DNA from: Marinomonas spartinae | Lineage (GTDB): Bacteria > Pseudomonadota > Gammaproteobacteria > Pseudomonadales > Marinomonadaceae | Assembly: GCF_900089775.1 (NCBI RefSeq) | Contig: NZ_FLOB01000001.1 | Span: 1 to 64,000 of the forward strand | Direction: 5' to 3' | Length of the DNA stretch: 64,000 bases | Shown: piece by piece, positions 1 to 8,555 of the stretch | Layout of the letters: every line of letters starts with the position of its first letter | How positions within the stretch are numbered: position 1 is the first letter of the stretch | Translations under genes and position numbers: made by a program | Notes under the pieces: model-generated | What the model was told of the DNA's origin: nothing | What the model saw: the letters and a program-made list of their open reading frames with translations, nothing else | Databases searched by the model: none

Positions 1-509
<509 letters not shown>

Positions 510-724
510 AAAAGTTTGCTCACTCAAATTCTTACACTAACAATAACTTAATCGATTCATCATCTAAAACAACAAATCAACATAAAGCGAATTGACGTGT
601 TTGACTCTCGTAAGACTTCAATTTTTTTGATCGCTCAGTGCCCTACTCAGTAAACTAAGCAAAGCCCTGTCGATCTTCTGAAGGTCTCAGCGAGCGCCCA
701 CACAAATTATCTGATTATCTATTT

Positions 725-732
725 TAAAGAGC
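725..732 (-). promoter_or_regulatory. boxA antitermination site in the rRNA leader
   Basis: On the minus strand the leader reads CGCTCTTTAAAAT and then AGATAATTTGTGTGGGCGCTC, the usual gammaproteobacterial boxA (GCTCTTTA core) and downstream leader block. boxA recruits the NusB/S10 antitermination complex on rRNA operons. It lies about 215 nt before the mature 16S 5' end. The leader between about 510 and 795 carries no gene. Confidence 0.85.
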
Positions 733-800
733 GTTGCTAACGTTTTTTTCGAACCTCGTCCTCACTCAGTGTGAAGCGCTGTCCGTGTCAGCGAGGGCGT

Positions 801-828
801 ATATTAAGGATTCACAGATTTTCTGCAA
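801..828 (-). promoter_or_regulatory. rRNA operon promoter (P1-type) with A/T-rich upstream element
   Basis: On the minus strand there is a -35 box TTGCAG (823-828), a 16-base spacer, and a -10 box TAATAT (801-806). A GC-rich discriminator (ACGCCCTCGC) follows, as expected for a stringently controlled rRNA promoter. Positions 829-900 upstream are strongly A/T rich and could act as an UP element. The motif match is visible; the start site is inferred. Confidence 0.8.
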
Positions 829-911
829 CCCTTTTTTGATGTTTTTTATAATTTAATTATATTCATATGTTTTAAACGCAAAAATAGATCAATTTTTAAT
901 CAAAGCAAGAA

Positions 912-945
912 AAAAGCCTGTCTTTCGTACAAAAAATAGGCTTTT
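912..945 (-). terminator. Rho-independent terminator of the potD-A-B-C-like operon
   Basis: The inverted repeat AAAAGCCT / AGGCTTTT (912-919 and 938-945) is followed on the minus strand by a T run. It sits 25 bases after the last permease gene and before the rRNA promoter, so it separates the two units. Confidence 0.75.
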
Positions 946-969
946 ACGCATAAGTTTCTCAAGCAATGA

Positions 970-1767
970 CTAAGAGCGTGTTGATTGCTCTCGGCGGCGC
1001 TTAATTTCATACACGATGGCTAAGATCACGGTAATCGAAATCATTACCAATCCCAACGCATTCACCGCAGGCGTGAGCCCTGTACGTACTTTTGAAGCGA
1101 TGTACACAGTTAAAGTCGTATCGTACCCCTTAACAAACAAGGTGGTATTGTAGTTCTCAAAGGACTGCAAGAAAGCGATACCCGCTGCCGAAATAATGGC
1201 TGGCTTCAAATAAGGTAACAATATGCGACGAAACGCTTGCCACTGTGTCGCCCCTAGACTCAATGCCGCATTTTCCAAGGTTCGGTCAAATCGCTGCAAT
1301 CGAGCTAGCACCATTAACATGACATAAGCCGCAATAAAGGTCGTCTGCGCGATAACGGTCAATACAATCCCACCCGTTACATGAAAACGCTGCCAGAAAA
1401 TCAAAGTAGAAATACCAATAATCACCCCTGGTGTTAATAGTGGCGACATCATAATGGAATAAACGAGGGTTTTGCCTTTGCCATGCACCGTAGAAAGAAA
1501 TAAGGCACAACAGATACCTATAGGCACGGCGACAAGCAACACTCCCACAGCGACAATAAGACTGATCCACAAGGCATGCCACATATTGTCGTCTTGTGCC
1601 AAGGCACTAAACCACTTCAAAGTGAACCCACTCCATGGGGAAACCGTTGGAAAGCGACTATTATTAAAGGTCGCTAAACCCATGATAATCAGTGGAGTGA
1701 ATAAATATAAAAAGAAGACACCTATGTAAAAGCGCACACCCCATCGCATGATGGTTTCTGATTTCAT
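970..1767 (-). CDS. ABC transporter permease, PotC-like (polyamine type)
   Basis: This is an inner-membrane permease of the spermidine/putrescine family, 265 residues, the usual PotC length. It has about six hydrophobic segments, starting with a strong one at residues 12-35. The cytoplasmic coupling loop (E-N-A-A-x-S-L-G-A, about residues 165-180) is the EAA motif that docks on the ATPase. The start codon overlaps the stop of the upstream permease by four bases (ATGA), indicating translational coupling. It is the last gene of the operon. Substrate cannot be read from the permease; polyamine is the family default, and related operons take up other small cations or amines. Confidence 0.88.
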   Translation of the reverse strand: MKSETIMRWGVRFYIGVFFLYLFTPLIIMGLATFNNSRFPTVSPWSGFTLKWFSALAQDDNMWHALWISLIVAVGVLLVAVPIGICCALFLSTVHGKGKTLVYSIMMSPLLTPGVIIGISTLIFWQRFHVTGGIVLTVIAQTTFIAAYVMLMVLARLQRFDRTLENAALSLGATQWQAFRRILLPYLKPAIISAAGIAFLQSFENYNTTLFVKGYDTTLTVYIASKVRTGLTPAVNALGLVMISITVILAIVYEIKRRREQSTRS

Positions 1768-2651
1768 TTTGCAATGTCCCCCAAGCCAACCTTAAAGACA
1801 CGCATAACCAAAGCGATAAAACCGATGCAGATAACAAGCAACAAGAAAGCGTATGCTGCTCCCTGATTCCAATCACCTCCTTCAAAAAACCAATTATAAA
1901 TAATCTGCGTGAACCAGCGACTGCCTGGAGAGCCCAATATTGAAGGCACTGCGTAACTGCCTGCGGCCAACATAAAGGTCATAATACAGCCAGTGGCAAT
2001 ACCGGGTTTAGCATGAGGGATGACCACTCGCCAATGGGTACGAATCCAGCCAGCCCCCAAATTACGCGCGGCTTTAATCTGATTGGTGTCCAAACTCTCA
2101 ATGGCGTTATAAATTGGAAAAATCATAAACAAAATATAAGCGTACACCATACCAATCAGCACCCCACCATCACCGGATAAAAAGCGAATGGGGCGGTGGA
2201 TAAAACCAAGCCAAAGAAGCAAGGCATTCAATGGTCCTTTGTAAGCTAAGATAATGTACCAAGCAAAAGTCCGTAGAATTTCATTGATCCAGAATGGAAT
2301 GATCAACAAAACCAAGCATAATGCGGCTTTTTGGGGGGTAGCGACTTTTGCCAAATAAAACGCAATGGGATAACTGACGATTAATGTCAGTCCAGTCACC
2401 AACACACTCGACCAAATGGTCTTAAAGAAAATTTCCAAGTGGATCTTATTGGTGAACAAGGTCTGATAGTTGACCAAAGAGTACACATCTTTCGGCCCCC
2501 CAATGTCTGCAGGAAGCAAATTAGGACGAAAGGAATAGTCCACCATTAACAGTTGAGGTAGCACCACCATAGCAATGATCCAAATGGCGATCATGCCAAT
2601 GACACCGACCGCCAACCCACTACCAAATCGGGCTTTAAGTTGGTTAAACAT
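1764..2651 (-). CDS. ABC transporter permease, PotB-like (polyamine type)
   Basis: This 295-residue integral membrane protein pairs with the PotC-like permease to form the translocation channel. Hydrophobic stretches are clear at about residues 13-38, 80-105, 110-135 and onward. The EAA-type loop reads AARNLGAGW near residue 195. It overlaps the ATPase gene upstream by eight bases and the PotC-like gene downstream by four, a tight operon. The signature PFWINEILRTFAW segment is typical of the PotB/PotH group. Confidence 0.88.
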   Translation of the reverse strand: MFNQLKARFGSGLAVGVIGMIAIWIIAMVVLPQLLMVDYSFRPNLLPADIGGPKDVYSLVNYQTLFTNKIHLEIFFKTIWSSVLVTGLTLIVSYPIAFYLAKVATPQKAALCLVLLIIPFWINEILRTFAWYIILAYKGPLNALLLWLGFIHRPIRFLSGDGGVLIGMVYAYILFMIFPIYNAIESLDTNQIKAARNLGAGWIRTHWRVVIPHAKPGIATGCIMTFMLAAGSYAVPSILGSPGSRWFTQIIYNWFFEGGDWNQGAAYAFLLLVICIGFIALVMRVFKVGLGDIAK

Positions 2652-3723
2652 ACTCTGCGGCTCCTAAAATGATGGCATCCTCAACTTTATAGGACAAGGA
2701 TATATCCGCTCCAGCCACCAGAGACTCCGAAAACTGATGGGCACCCAGCTGAATGGCCAATTTAGTAGCGGCTGTATTCGCGTTTAGCGTTAAATAAGCG
2801 CCCTCGAAGTTCACCTCTTCAATCTTACTTGGAATAGTCAGCATATTGTCTTCCGCTTGCAGACGAAAATGCTCTGGGCGAATAAAAAGCGTTGCTTGAT
2901 CTCCCGCCTTGACTGTGTTGTGTACTCGTCCTTGTAAACGCCCTAACTGACCACAGTCCATTTCCGCCATGCCGTTATTTAAACTCAGCACCTTACCTTC
3001 TATGCCATTATTCTCGCCGACAAAGGAAGCGACAAAGGAGGTGTGGGGGTCGCGGTATAAGGTAATAGGATCGGCCACTTGTTGCAGTCGCCCTGCTGAC
3101 ATAACACCAACACGATCCGACATGGTTAACGCTTCACCTTGATCATGGGTAATGTATATAAAGGTGATGCCTGTCTTACGCTGAATGTCTTTCAGCTCTG
3201 CACGCATATGCTGACGTAACTTTAAATCTAATGCTGATAGGGGCTCATCAAGCAGTAACACCCTAGGCTCAACGGCCAAGGCTCGCGCAATCGCAATACG
3301 TTGACGTTGTCCGCCAGACAGTTCCGTCACCTTTTTAGAACCGCTGCCATCCAAAGCCACCAGTTCCAGCAATCGGTCTGATGCTTTTTTGCGCTCTGCT
3401 TTAGAAACGCCACGCACTTCTAAGCCAAACTCAATATTTTCCGCAACCGTCATCAATGGGAACAGAGCTAGGTTCTGGAAAATCATCGAGGTAGGACGTT
3501 TATTAGCTGGCACACCACGCATACTTTGGCCGCCAATCTTCACATCACCGTGGGTTGGCTCTAAAAAGCCACTAATCATGTTTAAGATGGTGGTTTTGCC
3601 ACAACCAGACGGTCCAAGAAAACTGAAAAACTCCCCTGACTCAATCTGTAAATCCGTTTTTTGAATTGCAGTAAACTCACCAAACTGCATCACGACGTTA
3701 TCTAGATGAACACTGCTGTCCAT
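2644..3723 (-). CDS. ABC transporter ATP-binding protein, PotA-like
   Basis: This is the ATPase subunit of the same importer, 359 residues. Visible motifs are Walker A (GPSGCGKTT, about residues 37-45), the Q-loop (FQNLALFP), the ABC signature (LSGGQRQR) and Walker B (LLLDEPLSAL). A C-terminal TOBE-like domain (about residues 240-355) matches the PotA/MalK class. It is the second gene of the operon, downstream of the binding-protein gene and separated from it by a hairpin that may lower its expression. Confidence 0.92.
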   Translation of the reverse strand: MDSSVHLDNVVMQFGEFTAIQKTDLQIESGEFFSFLGPSGCGKTTILNMISGFLEPTHGDVKIGGQSMRGVPANKRPTSMIFQNLALFPLMTVAENIEFGLEVRGVSKAERKKASDRLLELVALDGSGSKKVTELSGGQRQRIAIARALAVEPRVLLLDEPLSALDLKLRQHMRAELKDIQRKTGITFIYITHDQGEALTMSDRVGVMSAGRLQQVADPITLYRDPHTSFVASFVGENNGIEGKVLSLNNGMAEMDCGQLGRLQGRVHNTVKAGDQATLFIRPEHFRLQAEDNMLTIPSKIEEVNFEGAYLTLNANTAATKLAIQLGAHQFSESLVAGADISLSYKVEDAIILGAAEYV

Positions 3724-3761
3724 ACTACCTCTCTCAATTTTTAATAATAATTCGTTTCATT

Positions 3762-3800
3762 AAAAAATCCCTCGAAGCTGAACGCCACGAGGGATTTTTT
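3762..3800 (-). terminator. Hairpin between binding-protein gene and ATPase gene
   Basis: AAAAAATCCCTCG (3762-3774) pairs perfectly with CGAGGGATTTTTT (3788-3800), with a 13-base loop and flanking A/T runs. It looks like an intrinsic terminator inside the operon. It would allow high levels of the periplasmic binding protein and partial readthrough into the ATPase and permease genes. Confidence 0.75.
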
Positions 3801-3809
3801 CAATAAGGA

Positions 3810-4919
3810 TTAGGCAGATAAGTAACGGTCTTGATACTCGTTACGCAACGCCACGTACCAAGGCTCTTGAATTGGCCACCACCAAAGGTTTGCCAAATCT
3901 TCTTTGGTATAAGAGGTATTGAAGAAATCTTTCGTTGCTTGAGGCAGCAGCGCTTCGGCTCCCTTCGCAGTGGAGTTATAGCCTGTCGCTTTGACAAACA
4001 TGGCACCCGCTTCTGGTGTGTAATACCAGTTAATGAACTCATACACTGAGTCCACATTATTGGCATTTTTAGGAACAACAAAGCCTTCCATCCATGCCAG
4101 TGCTCCTTCTTTTGGTGCACGATAGACAATGGGCTCACCTTCCGATTGTAATTTGAAGGCCGTGCTGTCCCAAGTTTGCCCAATGATGGCACCATTGGTT
4201 CGAAAGGCACCTTGTGCCTCATTTTCAGTTGACCAGAACTGAGCAATGGAGCCTTTGTATTTCACTGCGGTTTTCAAAATCACATCGAAGTTAGCACGCA
4301 TGGCTTTTTCTGTTTTATAAGAATCTAACAGAGGGAAAGGTAGCTTACCTTGCTTTTCCAACCACAAGCCAATGCCCACCAAAGCTGAATGGGCACGAAC
4401 AGTGACACCACCCGCATTCTCAGGTAACCATAAGTCACCATAGCTCAACTCTTTACTGACCGTTGCTTCCTTCTTATTGTAAGCAATGGCTTCTGTTCCC
4501 CAGTCTGACGGAGCAAAATAGCGTTCACCTTTGACAACCCCACCGACTTTGGAGCCAGAAATGGCGCTGTCTAAACAGCCATCCCACTTTATGCGCGTTT
4601 TGTCTAGGGGCTGAACGAGATCGTAAGCAACATAGCCAGGCACACGGTCTACCGTCGGCATGATGATATCGAAGCCTGTACCATCGGTCGCTCGCAATGA
4701 ATTCATCAATTCATCGTTGGTACCATAAGGAGTGAAAGTCGCATTGATTCCTGTTTTTTCTTTAAAATCTTTTAGCATTTCATCTGTGATATAACCTGCC
4801 CAAGCATAGATCCGTAATTCTTTACTGGCAGCCACAGCACGATTGATCATAAAAGGGGAGGTTGCCACAGCTCCAACAACGGAGGCACCTTTTATAAACT
4901 GACGACGAGAGAGAGTCAT
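3810..4919 (-). CDS. Polyamine-type ABC transporter substrate-binding protein, PotD-like
   Basis: This 369-residue periplasmic protein is the first gene of the operon. The N-terminus (SRRQFIKG, then a hydrophobic stretch ending near residue 30) is a twin-arginine signal, so it may be exported folded through Tat. The mature part has PotD/PotF features: the ELRIYAWAGYI opening, the TFTPYGTNDELMNSL segment and FDIIMPTVD. Because PotD-like proteins bind several amines, spermidine/putrescine is only the family default. A promoter and a palindrome lie about 95-140 bases upstream. Confidence 0.88.
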   Translation of the reverse strand: MTLSRRQFIKGASVVGAVATSPFMINRAVAASKELRIYAWAGYITDEMLKDFKEKTGINATFTPYGTNDELMNSLRATDGTGFDIIMPTVDRVPGYVAYDLVQPLDKTRIKWDGCLDSAISGSKVGGVVKGERYFAPSDWGTEAIAYNKKEATVSKELSYGDLWLPENAGGVTVRAHSALVGIGLWLEKQGKLPFPLLDSYKTEKAMRANFDVILKTAVKYKGSIAQFWSTENEAQGAFRTNGAIIGQTWDSTAFKLQSEGEPIVYRAPKEGALAWMEGFVVPKNANNVDSVYEFINWYYTPEAGAMFVKATGYNSTAKGAEALLPQATKDFFNTSYTKEDLANLWWWPIQEPWYVALRNEYQDRYLSA

Positions 4920-5011
4920 TCTAGAACTCCTTTAAGATGATTTATGTGGTCTCGTGGAACAGAGACACTTCAAACGCCTTTTTGACCAAGAGACGCTAAT
5001 AAAACACTTTT

Positions 5012-5061
5012 TTTATTAAACGAGTGTTCAATAAACATACCATACTACAGAAAAATGACAA
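5012..5061 (-). promoter_or_regulatory. Promoter and candidate repressor palindrome of the potD-like operon
   Basis: On the minus strand a -35 box TTGTCA (5056-5061) and a -10 box TATGTT (5034-5039) are 16 bases apart. A 24-base imperfect palindrome at 5012-5035 (TTTATT-N-AAC-N4-GTT-N-AATAAA) touches the -10 box and covers the expected start site. That position suits a repressor, and the shape resembles TetR-family operators. No regulator gene is adjacent. Confidence 0.45.
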
Positions 5062-5133
5062 ATTTATGTCAGTTTAAATTCACATTTCACCACCGCCCCA
5101 CTTGAACCAGAGCATAACAACAGACAAAGGACG

Positions 5134-5164
5134 AAAAAAAACCAGCACGAGGCTGGTTTTTTTT
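5134..5164 (-). terminator. Terminator of serA, bidirectional shape
   Basis: ACCAGC (5141-5146) and GCTGGT (5152-5157) form a short GC-containing stem with A runs before and T runs after, so it can work on both strands. It lies 20 bases after the serA stop. Confidence 0.85.
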
Positions 5165-5184
5165 CGATCGTTCTAACGCTCTGT

Positions 5185-6414
5185 TTAGAATAAAACACGC
5201 GCTTTAATGGTCCCTTCAACATCTTTCAGCTTCTCAAGGGCTAGCTCACCTGCATCGGAAGACACATCCATAACCATGTAACCCAATGTCTCAGTGGTAC
5301 GCAAATACTGGCCTGTGATATTAATATTGTTATCAGAGAAGATCGCATTAATCTTAGACAACACACCAGGACGGTTATGGTGAACATGCAAAATGCGATG
5401 ATTATCCGCTTGTGATGGCAACGCCACTTCAGGGAAGTTAACAGACGCAATCGTTGTCCCAACATCAGAGTACTGGATCAACTTCTCAGCCACTTCAACC
5501 CCAATATTCTCTTGCGCCTCCATGGTACTACCACCAATATGAGGGGTTAGAATAACGTTATCCAAACCACGTAGTGGTGACACAAACTCTTCGTTATTAC
5601 TTTTTGGCTCGACTGGGAAAACATCCACCGCCGCGCCACTCAAATCACCCGCCTTAAGTGCGCCAGCAACGGCATCCAAATCCGCTACCGTACCACGAGA
5701 GGCATTGATAAATATCGCCCCTTTTTTCATCTGCGATACTTCTTTAGCACCGATCATCATCTTCGTGGAAGCAGTCTCAGGCACATGCAAGCTAATGATG
5801 TCACAACTAGACAATAACTCTTTCAAGCTCTTAACTTGTTGGGCATTACCTAAAGGCAACTTGGTCACGATGTCATAAAAACACACGTCCATACCTAAGG
5901 ATTCTGCCAAGACACTTAGCTGGGTACCAATGCTACCATACCCAATAATCCCTAATCGTTTGCCACGAGTTTCGAAAGAACCTACAGCAGATTTCATCCA
6001 GCCACCACGATGACAAGCTGCATTCTTCGCAGGAATACCACGCAACAACAAAATCAACTGACCAATCACTAGTTCAGCCACACTGCGCGTATTGGAAAAT
6101 GGGGCGTTAAATACAACGATACCTTTTTCACTTGCTGCGTCTAAGTTCACTTGGTTTGTACCAATACAGAAACAGCCGATTGCCACCAACTTATTGGCGT
6201 GGGACAGCACTTTTTCAGTCAACTGAGTACGCGAACGCAAACCAATAAAGTGTGCTTCGGAAATTTTATCGATCAAATCGTCTTCCGCCAGGGCAGTTTT
6301 ATGGTACTCAATGTTGGTATAACCAGCGGCATGCAAGGCATCTAATGCAGATTGATGAACGCCTTCTAATAACAGGATTTTAATTTTGTCTTTGTCTAGT
6401 GAGGTGTTACTCAT
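5185..6414 (-). CDS. serA: D-3-phosphoglycerate dehydrogenase
   Basis: This is the first step of serine synthesis: 3-phosphoglycerate to 3-phosphohydroxypyruvate with NAD. The chosen ATG at 6412-6414 gives 409 residues starting MSNTSLDKDKIKILL, matching the length and opening of E. coli SerA; a longer reading frame to 6471 has no family support. Motifs are FCIGTNQVNLDAA, the NAD-binding GIIGYGSIGTQ, and catalytic regions with NASRGT and TPHIGGST. The C-terminal 75 residues are an ACT domain (HHNRPGVLSKIN), the serine feedback site in enterobacterial SerA. It is monocistronic between two terminators. Confidence 0.96.
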   Translation of the reverse strand: MSNTSLDKDKIKILLLEGVHQSALDALHAAGYTNIEYHKTALAEDDLIDKISEAHFIGLRSRTQLTEKVLSHANKLVAIGCFCIGTNQVNLDAASEKGIVVFNAPFSNTRSVAELVIGQLILLLRGIPAKNAACHRGGWMKSAVGSFETRGKRLGIIGYGSIGTQLSVLAESLGMDVCFYDIVTKLPLGNAQQVKSLKELLSSCDIISLHVPETASTKMMIGAKEVSQMKKGAIFINASRGTVADLDAVAGALKAGDLSGAAVDVFPVEPKSNNEEFVSPLRGLDNVILTPHIGGSTMEAQENIGVEVAEKLIQYSDVGTTIASVNFPEVALPSQADNHRILHVHHNRPGVLSKINAIFSDNNINITGQYLRTTETLGYMVMDVSSDAGELALEKLKDVEGTIKARVLF

Positions 6415-6607
6415 GGCTCGTTCGACTTCTCTATTAATGTGGGGGGAAAATTCACGCCGATATGTTAACACAGAACATTATCTGTCGTATTCAAGATACT
6501 GGAATGTCTTTCATTATGTTAGGAATGAAACTCATATAAAAGATCGTTTTTACTTAAACAGCGCATTGAGGCAATGCAAATCATGGCTTTTATTAGCAAG
6601 AGAGATC

Positions 6608-6635
6608 AAAAAAGGGAGCAAGTGCTCCCTTTTTT
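6608..6635 (-). terminator. Terminator of trmA
   Basis: AAAAAAGGGAGCA (6608-6620) pairs with TGCTCCCTTTTTT (6623-6635). It begins directly after the trmA stop codon at 6637 and could also stop transcription from the other side. Confidence 0.9.
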
Positions 6636-6636
6636 G

Positions 6637-7734
6637 TTACCCAATGCGCTCTAAAAACACACCTGTTTCCACATGGTGAGTATAAGGAAACTGGTCAAAC
6701 ATGGCATAACGCACTACCTTATGCGTTGAAGATAGCGCTTCCAAGTTGGCTTTTAGGGTTTCTGGGTTGCAAGAAATGTATAAGATACAATCCACCTTCC
6801 GTACCAGTTCCACTGTGGCATCGTCTAATCCTGCACGAGGCGGATCCACCAGCACAACAGATGGATTTAAAACCTCCATACCAGCCTGTACTAAGGCTTT
6901 TGGCAAAGCCACATCACCATTGAGGGCGGCAGAAACATCTTCACTGGCCATTTTCACGACTTGTAGGTTATTCAGTCCATTCAGCGCGATATTTAACTGA
7001 GCGGACTGAACCGAGACTTTGGAAATTTCCGTCGCCACGACACGGTCAAAATGACGCGCCAATGGAATCGAAAAGTTTCCATTACCACAGTACATTTCAA
7101 GCAGGTCACCAGAGGTATCTTTGGTGACATCCAGTGCCCAGGCAAGCATCTGCTCATTGATACCGGCATTAGGCTGAGTAAAGCTGTTTTCTACTTGCTG
7201 GTAATGGTATTTATGGCCATTCACCGTCAAGGTTTCCATGACAAAATCACGAGTTAGAATCTGCTTTTTCTTTCGGCTGCGGCCAATAAAATGACAAGAT
7301 GGAAAGGCGTCACTCATTAAACGCGCCGCCGCATTCCACTCATCATCAATCGGTTTATGATACAAAAGGCTGATCAATGCTTCACCAGTGGTGGTGGTTA
7401 GAAAATCTACCTGGAATAATTTATGACGTAAAATAGGCACATCGCGCACCGCGTCAATCAGCTTGGGCATGAGCTCATTGATCAGACGCGAAGCGGCAAG
7501 AAATTGATCCGTCCGAATCGGTGTTCTGGGATCCGCCGAATCAAACATAGCATAAAATAAATCATCCCCATCATGCCAAATACGAAACTCCGCTCGCATT
7601 CGGTAATAAGCAGGTTCACTGGCAAATACTTCTAACGCTGGCAACGATAAATCAGCCATTAAACGGGTCAATTCAGCTTGCTTGTCACCTAGCTGTTGTT
7701 CATACAATTCTGGTTGGATTTGATCCGGTCTCAT
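6637..7734 (-). CDS. trmA: tRNA (uracil-54-C5)-methyltransferase
   Basis: This enzyme makes ribothymidine at position 54 of tRNA T-loops using SAM. The protein has 365 residues, almost the E. coli TrmA length. The N-terminal RNA-binding part includes YYRMRAEFRIWHDG. The Rossmann domain shows the SAM-binding LLEMYCGNGNFS, the VLVDPPRAGLD motif, and the nucleophile cysteine in YISCNPETL. It has no cluster of four N-terminal cysteines, which separates it from RlmD/RlmC. Confidence 0.96.
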   Translation of the reverse strand: MRPDQIQPELYEQQLGDKQAELTRLMADLSLPALEVFASEPAYYRMRAEFRIWHDGDDLFYAMFDSADPRTPIRTDQFLAASRLINELMPKLIDAVRDVPILRHKLFQVDFLTTTTGEALISLLYHKPIDDEWNAAARLMSDAFPSCHFIGRSRKKKQILTRDFVMETLTVNGHKYHYQQVENSFTQPNAGINEQMLAWALDVTKDTSGDLLEMYCGNGNFSIPLARHFDRVVATEISKVSVQSAQLNIALNGLNNLQVVKMASEDVSAALNGDVALPKALVQAGMEVLNPSVVLVDPPRAGLDDATVELVRKVDCILYISCNPETLKANLEALSSTHKVVRYAMFDQFPYTHHVETGVFLERIG

Positions 7735-7859
7735 GACTCATACTCTTTAAACAAAGGAAACACCCCACTTTAGGGGCGGCATTATACGAGTTCCAGTGCG
7801 ACAAATCTAATCCGACTCAAAGGCTAGACGCAGTATACCTCACCACGTCCACCAATCCT

Positions 7860-8555
7860 TTAGGCTTTTAGCATTTGCTGAATCATTAAAGAGGAGTTCT
7901 CTGCTGCCACTTTCAGGTATTCATCAAAACTTTGAGGAGACTCCTTACCTGCAATGTCCGATAAAGAGCGCACAACCACAAATGGCGTCGAAAATTTAAA
8001 GCAAACTTGTGCCACTGCAGCCGCTTCCATCTCTGCGGCGATCATCGTTGGGAACATCGCACGTACAGCTTCTACTCGAATAGGGTCGTTCATAAAGCTG
8101 TCACCCGTACCAATTAAACCAACTTTGGCTTTGACTCGGTCCACTGCTGCCACTGCTGTGCTGGCCTTTTCGATAAGAGCCGAATCAGAGGCATAGGTTG
8201 CTGGCATACTAGGCACCTGTCCCATAGCATAGCCAAATGCAGTCACATCCACATCATGATGCACAACATGATCGGAAATCACCACATCACCCACACTTAA
8301 CTCAGGGTCAAAACCACCCGCTGAGCCAATATTGATCACATACTCTGGTGCGAACTGTGATAGTAATAACGTCGTAGAGACTGAGGCGTTAACCTTACCA
8401 ATGCCGGACTGAAGCAACACAACACTCTGACCTTCAAACTGTCCAGTATAAAAATCACAACCCGCGATACTTTGCTTTTCCACGCCAGTCATCCACGCCT
8501 TAATAACGGAGACTTCTTCATCCATCGCACCAATTAGACCAATCACCTTACTCAT
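7860..8555 (-). CDS. mtnN: 5'-methylthioadenosine/S-adenosylhomocysteine nucleosidase
   Basis: This enzyme cleaves adenine from methylthioadenosine and from S-adenosylhomocysteine. The latter gives S-ribosylhomocysteine, the substrate of LuxS in AI-2 synthesis. The protein has 231 residues, close to E. coli Pfs (232). Visible motifs are GLIGAMDEEV at the start, NIGSAGGF, AAEMEAAAVAQVC and the catalytic aspartate in RSLSDIAG. The start overlaps the end of the upstream sensor gene by eight bases, so it is probably translationally coupled to the LuxP/LuxQ-like pair. No luxS is visible in the window. Confidence 0.96.
   Translation of the reverse strand: MSKVIGLIGAMDEEVSVIKAWMTGVEKQSIAGCDFYTGQFEGQSVVLLQSGIGKVNASVSTTLLLSQFAPEYVINIGSAGGFDPELSVGDVVISDHVVHHDVDVTAFGYAMGQVPSMPATYASDSALIEKASTAVAAVDRVKAKVGLIGTGDSFMNDPIRVEAVRAMFPTMIAAEMEAAAVAQVCFKFSTPFVVVRSLSDIAGKESPQSFDEYLKVAAENSSLMIQQMLKA

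Noticed and set aside
6386..6679. A 97-codon frame upstream of serA on the plus strand
   Set aside because: It runs through a strong terminator and into the trmA 3' end, with no ribosome site and no family resemblance.
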